From positions 154,214,667 through 154,278,666 of the forward strand of contig CM075673.1 of the NCBI GenBank assembly GCA_037962975.1: a stretch of 64,000 nt of DNA. Direction: 5' to 3'. The notes beneath the pieces are model-generated. The model searched no databases, was not told the DNA's origin, and saw nothing but the letters and a program-made list of their open reading frames with translations. This document shows positions 12,650-23,726 of this stretch, piece by piece. The stretch is from Clitoria ternatea. Its lineage: Eukaryota > Streptophyta > Magnoliopsida > Fabales > Fabaceae. Each line of letters begins with the position of its first letter. Position 1 is the stretch's first letter. The position numbers and the translations under genes were made by a program.

Positions 12650-12940
12650 AAAAAACCAAACTTTTAACCACGGTTATGACCATAACCATGGTTAAAAGTC
12701 TCACATTTTAACCACGGTTCTTTATAACCGTGTTTATAAATCCTACTCTTTAACCATGGTTTTCTACAACAGTGTTTATAAATCCCATTATTTAATCACG
12801 GTTGTTTATAACCGTGTTTATAAGTTATTTATGACCACCATTAAAAACCGTGCTAAAAGACTCTTACCTATAACCATGCTGGTACAACCATACTTAAAAG
12901 TCATTTTTAACCGTGCTTAAAACCCCATAATGCACTAGTG
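12650..12940 (+). mobile_element. Right end of a CACTA (En/Spm) element: subterminal repeats and CACTAGTG terminus
   Basis: About 260 bp is packed with variants of TTTAACCACGGTT and TATAACCGTG in both orientations. One near-perfect palindrome lies at about 12661-12698 (CTTTTAACCACGGTT against AACCATGGTTAAAAG). The array stops at TGCACTAGTG (12931-12940), whose last bases fit the CACTA-superfamily terminus. The following CCT (12941-12943) would be the 3-bp target duplication, but its left partner was not found. Dense subterminal repeats of this form are the transposase-binding arrays of CACTA elements. Confidence 0.65.
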
Positions 12941-12943
12941 CCT

Positions 12944-13745
12944 CTATAAACCTCTTCTCAACTAAAGCCTAATTAATGTTTTGAATTCAAATTTTGTAAT
13001 ATAAATGAAAAAATCTCTATTAAAAGAATTAGATCTATCATAATATAAATTCTCCACTCCAATAAGATTGTTTCATATGTCATGACCTGGATTCTTAACT
13101 CAACTAAAATTGTTACACTATCATTTAGTCAAATAAAGAAAAAAAAAAAGATGAAAGAGGAGGATCAAAATTTTTAAAAAAATTAAACGCTCAAAAGCGT
13201 GAGTTTACCTATTGTTTTCGATATAAAAAAAATAAAAAGACCAACAATTTAGATGATCTTTCTTCTAATTCATGGTTGTTTAAGTTTTTTATAAGATGTT
13301 TTTCTCCTCTTGTCTTTTTCGGTGAAAAGAATAGCTTATACGGGACATTTCTACCTCTTTTGTTATGTTACTTCTTAAATCTAAAATATGTTATTAAATT
13401 TTGTTATATAAGTAAGACAGTGCTTTAATTTATTAACTTTTTAACTTTCATAACTAACTTTTTTTCATATAAGAATTTTATTGAAGGCACAAAATGTGAT
13501 GCAATTTTAAAACGATTGAGAACAATGCGAGTCCATAGTTACAACACAAGCAACAAAAGCCGGCACCAGTCCAGCCAAATACAACCTGAAATATCGAGGT
13601 ATATAACTTACCCTTATTTACTTAAAAGTTTAAGTATAATTAAGTTTAAACTATTAAACATAATTAAACTAATTTCACCCCTTGATTTTTCATTAAACTG
13701 TGATCCAAAAAGAGGAAGTGAGTGCAAAATAAACACCAATGTTTT
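12944..13745. other. Intergenic, no gene seen
   Basis: AT-rich DNA. An open frame at 13516-13848 runs into the MITE-like element and shows no recognisable protein, so it is not called as a gene. Confidence 0.5.
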
Positions 13746-14115
13746 AAAAACTGGACCGATGGTAAAGGCACTAGTTCACGGTTCATTGGTTCAATCGTTG
13801 TTAAACCGTAGTCGAACCGGTGATAATAAAATATATATTTTAATATAATATGATATAATTATTGATATATTAATAATAAATTATATTTAAGTAATTTTTT
13901 ATTTTATTTTAAAATATTTTTAATGAAATTTTTCAAAAAATAGCAAAAAAAGCAAAAAAAAAAGAAAAAGAAATAATTTTAAAACTTTCAGTGATACCGG
14001 TTTTCAATATCGGTTTTAACCGATTCTGAATCCGCTTGTTTTTTCCTTGATCAGACCGGTACCCTAACTGGTTCCCGGTCTAACCGATCAAACCGACTGA
14101 TCTGGTCCGGTTTTT
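13746..14115. mobile_element. MITE-like element, about 370 bp, rich in GGTTC/CCGGT motifs
   Basis: The left end is AAAAACTGGACC (13746-13757). The right end is GGTCCGGTTTTT (14104-14115), whose complement is AAAAACCGGACC, giving a 12-bp terminal inverted repeat with one mismatch. Both sub-ends are rich in GGTTC, AACCGG and CGGTTT words, and the middle is AT-rich with no coding capacity. The superfamily (hAT or Mutator) is not determined because no clear target duplication was seen. Confidence 0.55.
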
Positions 14116-14559
14116 ATAATTTGATACTCCCAATTTGTTTCTAAAGATGCACTTTTATTAAATCTATGTAGGAAGTGTTTCTCTTTCATTATCACCTTAT
14201 TAATTTTAAATCTGAATAGAGTATATTAAATAATAAAATACACTACAAACTATTTACCTTCTACCATACATTACACCATACTTCTTTGTACTTTGTTGTG
14301 ATTTTTAAAATTAATTTGCATACAATATGACAAAAATGTTTGAACTTTCTAAATTTATCTTTATATAAACAGTTCCAGCTATTAGGAAAATAGAAAAAAA
14401 TATAGAAAAATGCATATTAGTTAAACGAATATAACTAAAAGTTACGAATAGGTTTTAAAAAATTATTTAATATTTTATAGATTTTGTTAAACTAGATATG
14501 TAAAGAAACATGACTGGCAATATAATAACATGCAGAAGGAGGGAGTAGAGGTAATAGAC
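14116..14559. other. Upstream region of SCPL gene 1
   Basis: AT-rich sequence between the MITE-like element and the proposed core promoter. No cis-element could be named with confidence. Confidence 0.4.
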
Positions 14560-14567
14560 TATTTATA
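14560..14567 (+). promoter_or_regulatory. Probable TATA box of SCPL gene 1
   Basis: TATTTATA lies 96 bp upstream of the ATG at 14656. Transcription would start near 14590-14600, leaving a 5' leader of about 60 nt. Confidence 0.45.
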
Positions 14568-14577
14568 CCTTTAATAT

Positions 14578-14611
14578 AATCCTTTGAACACAAACAATTG
14601 TTCAAAGGATT
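14578..14611. repeat. Perfect 13-bp inverted repeat in SCPL gene 1 promoter/leader
   Basis: AATCCTTTGAACA (14578-14590) and TGTTCAAAGGATT (14599-14611) are exact complements separated by 8 nt. The site lies between the TATA box and the ATG. It could be a protein-binding palindrome or, if transcribed, a leader hairpin. It has no counterpart in the shorter leader of gene 2. Confidence 0.85.
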
Positions 14612-14655
14612 TAATCATCCCAAATTCCTAATTAACCCACTTCTAACATATCACA

Positions 14656-17600
14656 ATGCTACCTCATTCATTTACTATGATTGCAACAATAGTTATTATT
14701 GTTGTACAAACATTTGTAGTGGTGAGTTCAGCTCCTGAAGCTGATAAGATAAGCACTTTGCCAGGGCAGCCACAGGTCACATTTCAGCAATATTCTGGTT
14801 ACATTACTGTTGATGAATCTCAGCAGAGAGCTTTGTTTTATTATTTTGTTGAAGCTGAACAAGACCCTGCTTCCAAGCCATTAGTCCTATGGTTGAATGG
14901 AGGTATATACTATGTATATTATTTTGTATAAGAATATAATGATACATGATTTAGTTCATGTGTTTATTTATTTGTGAATCTTGCATACATTAAAACCATG
15001 TAAGCTGATCAATCAATTAAGATACTTTATTGGTTTTGACTTTTGAAGGGCCTGGTTGTTCATCTGTTGGAGTGGGAGCTTTTGGTGAGCAAGGCCCTTT
15101 CCAACCGGGTGACTACAATGTTCTTTTGAAAAATGATTATAGCTGGAACAAAGGTGAACCATCAACTCAACAATATTAAATCCAATGCTTTGTTTTTCTT
15201 TGGTCTAAAAAAGTAAACTTTTAAGTTAGTCGATAAGATTACACATGTTAGACATTTAAGTTTATGAAATTTTAAAAACTTCAATATAGTCCCTAACTTT
15301 AAAATCGACATTCAATTTACTAGTTTTCTAGTGTAAAGACTGATTTTGAATTATTAAAATCTTAGAAACTAAAATGTTCTACCCATATAATCTTAGTTAC
15401 TAACTTAAAGTTTACTTGGGCACAAAATATCAAATATGCTACAAAAACAAAATTGCTTATTGATTTCATCCTTGTGACAGTGGCAAATGTGCTATACCTG
15501 GAATCACCAGCTGGTGTTGGATTCTCTTATTCTACCTATAAATCTTTCTATAACTTCGTGACAGATGAAATAACAGGTTCTTTTTCACTTTATTTTGTGC
15601 ATAATGGTATTTAGATATCAGCAAAAGAATCATAGTTTGATAAATGATTGAGATTTTACCAACTTGTAGTCTTTTAGACATTTCTTAAAAAGCTGACTAT
15701 TGTCATGTTCCTGTACAGCAAGGGATAATCTTGCTTTCCTGAAAGGTTGGTTCACTAAATTCCCTGAGTACTCAAATAACGACTTCTTTATTACAGGGGA
15801 AAGTTATGCAGGTATGATAATTTAAAATAAATGAATGCCATGTTCATCTTTCTAAAAAAAGGAATGACATGTTAATTTAAAATAAATGCATTATACTTGT
15901 TTGCAGGCCACTATGTTCCACAACTTGTACAGCTTATTGTTCAAAGCAACACCGATTTCAATCTCAAAGGGATAGCAGTGAGTAAAGAAAGGAAATATTG
16001 AATAATTGTAACACAAGAAACCATTTGGTATATTTGAAAAGTGTTCATATTTTGGTTGATATTTGCAGATAGGGAATCCTCTTTTGGAATTTGATACCGA
16101 TTTCAACTCAAGAGCTGAGTTCTTTTGGTCTCATGGACTGATATCAGATTCAGCTTATGAGGCCTTCACTAGAATCTGCAACTATTCAACAATTAAGAGA
16201 CAAATTCAGAATGGGAATCTTAATGCCGTTTGTACAGGAGTGTATAAGCAAGTGTTTAATGAGGTTGGCAGATACATAGATGCATATGATGTCACTCTTG
16301 ATGTGTGTTTGTCATCAGCAAATCAACAGGCTTATGTGCTGAATCAACTGGTAAGCTTCATCCATTTTCTCTGTATAATAGCCATCTTAATTCTTTTAAT
16401 TTTATATAAAATATGTTCTTAATTTTAATTTTAATCCTAAAAATAATTAATTGGTTTTGATGCTCCCACCGACACTTTAATTTTTTTCTAAAATTGATCC
16501 TATAATCACATAATAATGATGTGTTGTAAATTTAGACATTGTTAAACATGAATTGCTCACCTGACCATCATGCAATGATAAGACTTGTTTCAAAAAATAA
16601 CAAAAAAATTATGAAAACTATAAAAGAAAAAAGGCTAAAGAACCCAATAATATATTGATAGACTTCAACTTAAAAATTACAAATTCAAAATATTTTAAAG
16701 GTTTTTAACTCATTTCTAAAAAAGTTCCAGGTAAACCTATAAAAATCAGATTTTGACCAAATTGAATTAATTTTTTTAGGCTAGTATGACAAAATCTACT
16801 ACTCATATCAGATCAACCTAATATGAGTCGAGTAGCTCGTTCTAACAACACTAAACAAATAAATTTAAGCCTTCAATTTTTTTTCTTTTCACCTACAGTT
16901 GCTGTTCTGTTAATTTTGTATGTGATGCAGCAAGAGACAGAGAAGATAGATGTCTGTGTGGGTGACAAAATAATCACATACTTAAACAGGAAAGATGTGC
17001 AGGAAGCTCTCCATGCTGAGCTTGTTGGAGTCTCCAAATGGTCAACCTGCAGCACGTAAATTTTATTGTTATGAAGATGCTAATACTTGAGTTCTTTGAG
17101 ATGCTAAATAAGAATGGATAGAGTATTTCTTTTTTAAGTATAACAACATATACTAAATAAACATCCCTTTTCTTCAAAATTTTCCAAATATGGTACATAA
17201 TTTACATGAGCATTGAGCAACATAAAAAACTTGACTATAACATTAGACATCAAACTTATTTATATGTGTGTCCACCTTTATTTAGAGTTCTTTATTCTCC
17301 AATTTTGGAACTAATTTTGCAGTGCAGCATCTTTAGCAACTCAATGTTCTTTCATTTTTATTCCGAGCCTTAGATCTCCTGCTTACGCTATCTATCTTAT
17401 GTTACAGAGTTCTCCGTTATGACTATCAAAATCTAGAGATACCAACAATTTCTATTTTAGGGTCACTTGTTAAGTATGGCATCAGGGTTCTTGTATACAG
17501 GTAAGTGAATTTACTCAATCATCAAAATTTAGTTAAACTAATCCATGCATGATTAATTGACTAATTAATCAAGGCATAACATTTTTAAAGCAACCAAAGT

Positions 17601-17980
17601 CGTTTAATTTTGCCTATGCAGTGGAGATCAAGATTCAGTCATTCCATTAATTGGATCAAGATCTCTGGTGAGTGATTTGGCCAAGGAAATTGGACTCAAT
17701 ACAACAGTGGCCTACAGAGCCTGGTTTGAGGGAGAACAGGTTAATACTTGAACTTAGAATTAATGCAATATATATTCTTATAAGATTAATATTAATTTTT
17801 TTCAATTTGTATTTGTTTGATATGATTCAGGTAGCAGGATGGACACAAGTATATGGCGACATCTTATCATATGCCACTATAAGAGGAGCATCTCATGAAG
17901 CTCCCTTTACTCAGCCACAGAGATCATTGGTGCTGTTTGAAGCATTTTTGGAAGGAAAGCCACTCCCAAATATTGAATAA
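14656..17980 (+). CDS. SCPL: Serine carboxypeptidase-like protein (SCPL, S10 family), gene 1
   Basis: Ten exons: 14656-14902, 15049-15153, 15481-15576, 15719-15811, 15907-15977, 16069-16350, 16931-17055, 17408-17500, 17622-17739 and 17831-17980. All junctions are GT-AG and the frame stays open, giving 459 residues, the usual family length. A hydrophobic N-terminus (residues about 1-25, ending VVVSSA) is a probable signal peptide, so the product should be secreted or vacuolar. Family motifs are WLNGGPGCSS (substrate-binding loop), LESPAGVGFSYS, and GESYAGHYVPQL with catalytic Ser178. They are followed by GDQDSVIP with catalytic Asp375 and GASHEAP with catalytic His432. The sequence resembles the Arabidopsis SCPL42/45-type group, which keeps a full triad. 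Peptidase activity is expected, but some family members act as acyltransferases, and the substrate cannot be read from sequence. An in-frame ATG at codon 8 is an alternative start. An LTR begins about 125 bp after the stop. Confidence 0.93.
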
Positions 17981-18922
17981 TAATTATGAATACACGTGCC
18001 TTTTTCTATTATTACCCTGTTCGAGTTTGAGCGTAATAAGATTTGTTCTGTTAAGTGGTATTTTCTTCTGGACTTGAACTATAGTTCTTTGATAAGTTAA
18101 TTTCTGCTAGGCCATTTGTGCTCTAGTCTGGATAAAAGATGATTCAGTGTAGAGGACTTTATGATTAAAACATTAGTAATGTTATTTCCTTTAACTATTT
18201 TAGTTAAGTTCTATTTTTGTTTTGGCTCATTCCATTAACGCGTTTACCCTAGTTTAATATCCCTTTGTAGAACCTTCCTTTGGCCTTGAGGAAGGTCCTT
18301 GCTCATGACAAACAGTGTATCCCCCTCTTAATTCTTTGGCTTCCTCACTCTCTGAACTTGTGATGTTAGTGTTCTCTGCTTGAATTGCACGTTCCTCTCA
18401 TCAGATTTGGTTCTCCTTGGTAGGGAATCGTGTTTTTCAGAGAGTGGGGATAATCTTGTTAAACCGAGAGTTGGTCTTGTGTGGTCATTGTTGTCTTGGT
18501 TTGTATAAGCAGGCCCATGTTTATTTTCTCATCATCTTAAGCCTTGTGTATTGTACATTAGTTTCTGAGCCCATCTCTTCATTTGGCCTTAATGAATTTA
18601 ACTCTTTTTACCAAAAAAAATATCCCTTTGTTGAGATATTTAGGTATCAATGAAATCAATTGTCTTATTTCTATGAAATCTCTCATCTTTCTAGTCTTTT
18701 TTAACTCACGCTTCCTTTTTTGATTAATAGAGTATTTTTCCCTATCAAATTGGTGCTTTCATTCCTATCATGCCTACTAAGGATTTAGAGGATGCCATCT
18801 TCACCATTATGGAACGTCTGCAGTCCTCGAGGTCCAATATGACACTTGGTATGAACACCTTCAAGTCAATATGGACACCATTATTATATAATATTTATCA
18901 TCACTATCCCACTTACCTTAAA

Positions 18923-20151
18923 TGTTAGAAATATATACTAGGAGCCTATATAGGACACATCACTTTGAATAAGGCATTTATGTTAAATAGTTTAACAGCC
19001 TTCATTAGTCCCTAGAATAATAGGTCAACATGAGAACTATTCATAAATTGTCCTTAGTCAAGTATTTATATAGGGACATATAAATACATTAAGACAAGTA
19101 TATGAGTGTACTAATGATCTAATATCATAAATTATAGATATGGGCAGTATCAAGTCTTCACACGATTACACATTAAGAGTAACAGTGTACTAGATGGACC
19201 TACCATGAGAACGTTACATGGATCGCTACATGAATATCATAAACGGTTCTCAATGTGATAATGGTATATGCGGTCCTTCTACCTGCACTCATTACATTCC
19301 TACATGAAGAGTTTGATGTTTTAATACAATCAAACGTCATCTATAACAACGTGATCATAAAAGTTGTAATTAGGCAGTAAACAAATCACGTAGAAGGATG
19401 TGAGTGATATAAATGAGATTTATTTCTCCTATGTGACAGGAGTGATATCTATGGGCCACTTGATGGAGTGAGACTTATGAAAGTACATGGTCATGCTAGG
19501 AAAATAAATATTGGATATTTATTTAAGAAAAGTCTACTCGGTATCAAGTAAAATGAATTGAGCCATACAAGGATGACAACGACCATGCCTTGTGCCCAAT
19601 TAAATATCTTAACAAAAGGATCAATCTATAAAGTTTATCACTTATAGGTTATTTTGATATTTATATTTGGATAATGATGTATTTCTAGATGACGCTCATT
19701 ATATTATATTAACTATAAAATATTTATATTTAATATAAACCAAATATATTTCCTATAAGGTCACACGCATATAAAATTAAAGCTATTGGGTCTAACTCAT
19801 TTAAAATGAGTAAAGAGCCCATTCGTTGAGAGTGCTCATTAAGTTATACCCAAGCATTATAAATAGTGCATAAGATGCTTACTAGCCGCACTCTTGGAAT
19901 ACAATTATTTTCATAAAAGTTACGAAGGCTATGCTCTGACGAACTAATATCTAGAGGTGCATTTTCTGAGTGCTTGCATGGACTCCTTAAGGATGAGACT
20001 ATTATTGCTTTAAGTTTGTCTTGTACTGCACTACAAGAGGTAAGTATAAATGAAATTTTATATCTCTATGTTTTCTATGAAACGTGAAGTTTTTCAAGAC
20101 CTTATAGGAATCCGTGTATTCTGCTAACTAACCTGATAGGATTCCCTAACA
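18923..20151 (+). mobile_element. Nested solo LTR, about 1.23 kb
   Basis: The element starts TGTTAGAAATATATAC and ends GATTCCCTAACA. It is flanked by TTAAA (18918-18922) and CTAAA (20152-20156), a 5-bp target duplication with one change. A TATA box (ATTATAAATAGTG) lies near 19857. It splits the gag of the surrounding element. The stretch at about 29930-31280 is a reverse-oriented relative. No coding sequence is present. Confidence 0.65.
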
Positions 20152-20220
20152 CTAAACCCACTGCCACCCTCTCCACATAACCCAACTATTAGTTCTCCCA
20201 AACTACGGTTACTCCCTTTT

Positions 20221-20880
20221 GATGGTAGTGATCATTTGGACTAACTTTTCCAAGCTAACCAGTTCTATACCTTATATCAAGTGCTCTACAAAGTTTAAAA
20301 CTTGTTACATCTATATGAAAGATGACACACTCAGCTGGTTTAAGTGAATGTACTTTAACCATCAACTCACAACCTAGGATGCTTTCACATGCGCCTTGGA
20401 ACTTTGATTCGGTCCTCATCTTATGAAAATCTTTAAGCAACTTGTTTAAGCTTAAGCAAAAGGGTTTGGTTAGTTCATACCAACTTCATTGTGAAAAATT
20501 ATGCAATCAAATTGTTGGCTTATCATTTGAGATTATCCTTAACTATTTTATCTCTAGTCTAAAACTTGATATTCAATATGAACTCATCATCCTTTGTTCC
20601 TATTCAATTTCCCAAGTTATCAGCTTAGCAAAATTAATTGAAAGCAAAATTAGAGATGCACCTTCTACATCTTATCGTCCTGGACCCTTATCTAACCATA
20701 CTTTCACTCTCACCTCATCCCTATAATAACCCCTTTAGCCTAACCCCAACATTGGCTTACTCCCCACCCCAAATACACCTACCTTACCCATTAAAAACTC
20801 ACTCAAGCCTATATGCAGGAACATAGGGCCCACGAGCTTTATTATAACTGTGATTCCAAATATACATTTGGCCATCGTTA
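20221..20880 (+). pseudogene. Gag fragment of the 18105-21260 element
   Basis: The intact piece at 20442-20726 contains LFKLKQKGLVSSY, CNQIVGLSFEIILNYFISSL and SLAKLIESKIRD, the retrotransposon Gag segment typical of Ty3/gypsy elements. Upstream and downstream pieces lie in the same or neighbouring frames with stops. A knuckle-like YYNCDSKYTFGHR follows near 20840, with some expected Cys positions replaced by Tyr. Confidence 0.65.
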
Positions 20881-22524
20881 CCAACCCAAACTTTTCCTCT
20901 TACTTTTAAATGATGAAGAGGTCAAAACCCATGATGCAATGGTAGTTGAAATTGACCTTTAATGATTTTACAACTAATGTTAATACCCTAGGGGTGATTT
21001 CCCAATTTTTGTTAAGCCCACTTGTGCTCCTATTTGGATGAAAGTTATTCAATGTAGGGGACTCTATGATTAAAACATTAGCAATGTTATTTCCCTTAAC
21101 TACTTTAGCTAATTTCTATTTTTGTTTTTGCTCATATGTTAGCCCATTAAAGTGCTTACCCTTAAGTATCAATGAAATCAATTGTCTTCTTTATGTGAAA
21201 TCTCTTCTCTCTCTAGTCTCTTTTTCCTCGTGCCTTCTGATTATCATTATTATCATTCTTCCACTAAAATCATAATTGTGATGTCTCACCTAATTCCTAG
21301 AATTTACCCCATGGTCTAATAAAAATTAGAGAAAATGTTTCGTAATTAAAATTGCCCCTAGCAAATAAACCCTAAGAACCTAAGCAGTATGTAACCTAAA
21401 ACAACTTTGGAACCCCTATTTCCTTCCTAGTAATCGTTTATAGAAACCTTGTAATCGATTACCCACGAGTAACCTATATAGGATTTTTTAGACTAGCTCT
21501 CTGCTAATCGATTACGTAATCAATTGCCAGCAAGCAGAATTGCAGAATTATGTAAAATTTAGTCTCCTGGCCAACTTTCGCAATCACTGACTTGCTCGTT
21601 TGATCTTCGAAAGCCACGAAACTTCAGGGGCACTATCTATTACTCATTTCAGACCTTCTGCAGCAATCTGTGCTCAAAAATTCTTCCAAATCATGGAGTT
21701 ATGTAGAAAAGTAGATTTAAGTCATTTTCTCTTAATTTCAACACCAATATCCTATCAAATCCCATTCAATTGGCAATTTCTATTCACACACAAATTTCAA
21801 ATATGCCTAGGGACCTATTGGAACCTTCCAGGGACTTTGAATTCTACTAAAACTCAAAATTACCTACTCAAATGGCTTAATGAGCCATTTTCTCTTCTCA
21901 ATATAATCCCTACCAATCATAACTTGTATACTTATATTATCGCAATCATCAAATGCAAATCATCATGAGTCAATACCCATATTCATAGACAATGAGTCAC
22001 CTGTCCATGGTTATACAATTCAACATTACATCAGCTCAATGCTTTTTCATACTTTATTCACAACACCTGGGCACAACATATATTATTTAACATCATTATC
22101 TACTTGGCTCAATGTCAGTCATAAGCAAAGTATACAATACCTATTATACTACCATAGTTATTCACCACAACTTATCATGGCTCAATGTCATTTCATAATA
22201 TATCCACATATGAAATAGTACCAAAACACATAAAATTATACATGCTTCTAATTTAACATCATCACCAACAATACAAATTCATCCTTTATTCCTTGGCAAT
22301 CCTGGCTCATTTGGTGTTCACCTCCATAGTGTCTGTGATATCCCTGTCATTGTTTACTAAAAAGAAATAACAACAAAAAGGGTGAGTGTCGAACATATAC
22401 TAATTAATATAGAAACTTAAGATTGAAAAAGGCATAACATTAGCTTTAAAATATATGCTCATGTATATTTATATTCACTCCACATTTCATCATCATCCTC
22501 TAAGTTCTCATAATTCACTTATTA

Positions 22525-23533
22525 CTAGGGGTGTGAATGTCACTCATTTATCCATTAAGTATCCAATCCATCCACACATAATCCATCCAATTCATCCATT
22601 TATAAAACAAAAACATGATGGATTTAATGGATTGGGTCTCATTTATTTATTGGATGGATCATCATCATCCTAATCCATTGGATTTCACTTTTATTTTTTT
22701 ATTAAAATCTATTGGATTTTTAAATTAAAAAAATCCATTAAGTTTTTTAATCCAAAACCCGTTGGATTTATTGGATTTTGTGTAATTTATATTTATATAA
22801 AAGTAAGCCTTATGCCTGGTTCAGTTTTTATATTGTTTAAAAATAATTTTGTTAATGAAAGGTACTGATATGGTGGAATTGTATTAGATTTCCAATTCTA
22901 ATACAATTGCTTAAAGTCACATTAACCTATTTTCTACTTTGAACCAACTCTTAGGTTTCTTGTGGAAAAAAAATATGCCTAAGGATTAAGAATATAAAGT
23001 GATAAAATAAAAAAAATTAAAAGAAAAAATTTAGAGGGTAAAAAAAGAAATTAAATGAAAAATATGGAGAGAAATTAAATGAAAAAATTTAGAGAGAAGA
23101 AAAAGAGAAATTAAAGTGTAATAATATAAAGTGAGAAAATAAAAAAATTATAAAAAAAGAAATTAATTGAAAAATATAGAGAGAAATTAAAAGAAAAAAT
23201 TTGAAGGGTAAAAAAATTAAATAAAAAAATATGGAGAGAAATTAAAGAAAAAGTTTAGAGAAAAAAATTAAAGTGTAAGAATATAAAATATAAAGTGAGA
23301 AAATAAAAAAGAAGTATTTTAAAAATAACACTATTTTTTAAATGGATGGTTGGATATCCATCCACAAAAAGATGTTAATGGATGAATTGAGTGGATTTAG
23401 TTAATTAAGGTTATGGATTGGATGGATATTTCAAGAGTTTTTAAATAAATCATAAATGGATTAATGGATGGATTCTGTCCAACCGAAAATATTTAACTCA
23501 AATCTTATCCAATCCATCCATTTTGACACCCCT
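22525..23533. mobile_element. hAT-like non-autonomous element, 1,009 bp, nested in the long LTR
   Basis: The ends are CTAGGGGTGTGAAT and ATTTTGACACCCCT, inverted over AGGGGTGT. A perfect 8-bp duplication ACTTATTA lies at 22517-22524 and 23534-23541, the length expected for hAT. Both sub-ends carry many ATCCATCC/GGATGGAT words in opposite orientation. The middle (about 22990-23310) is a degenerate array of AAATTAAATGAAAAAT- and TATAAAGTGAGAAAAT-type units. It has no coding capacity. Confidence 0.8.
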
Positions 23534-23666
23534 ACTTATTACACATGTACTTAATCCTCACTACGTTTTCTACTCAAAATATCCAACATTACACAATTGT
23601 CCAAATCATTAATCATATCAATTACATTTTCAAACATTTCAAGTCATTCAGACTACCAATAGCAAT

Positions 23667-23694
23667 GTACATACATACATACATACATATATAC

Positions 23695-23726
<32 letters not shown>
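23667..23726. repeat. Microsatellite (ACAT)n then (AT)n
   Basis: Tandem ACAT units are interrupted once by ATAT and end in an AT run. The frame that reads through it is not a gene. Confidence 0.95.

Larger units (their letters stand above)
18105..21260 (+). mobile_element. Gag-only LTR retroelement (TR-GAG-like), split by a nested LTR
   Basis: The 5' LTR spans 18105-18747. The 3' LTR starts at about 21010 and is shortened to about 250 bp. They share blocks such as TTATGATTAAAACATTAG, ATGTTATTTCC and TATCAATGAAATCAATTGTC. After the 5' LTR comes a primer-binding-like TTGGTGCTTTCATT, then an ATG at 18770 opening MPTKDLEDAIFTIMERLQS. Gag sequence resumes at about 20200 (LPFDGSDH, then LFKLKQKGLVSSYQLHCEKL and LAKLIESKIRD), followed by a damaged zinc-knuckle-like stretch near 20840. 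No protease, RT or integrase is present. Without the 1.23 kb nested LTR the element is about 1.9 kb. It is either a non-autonomous gag-only element or an internally deleted one. Multiple stops make it inactive. Confidence 0.65.
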
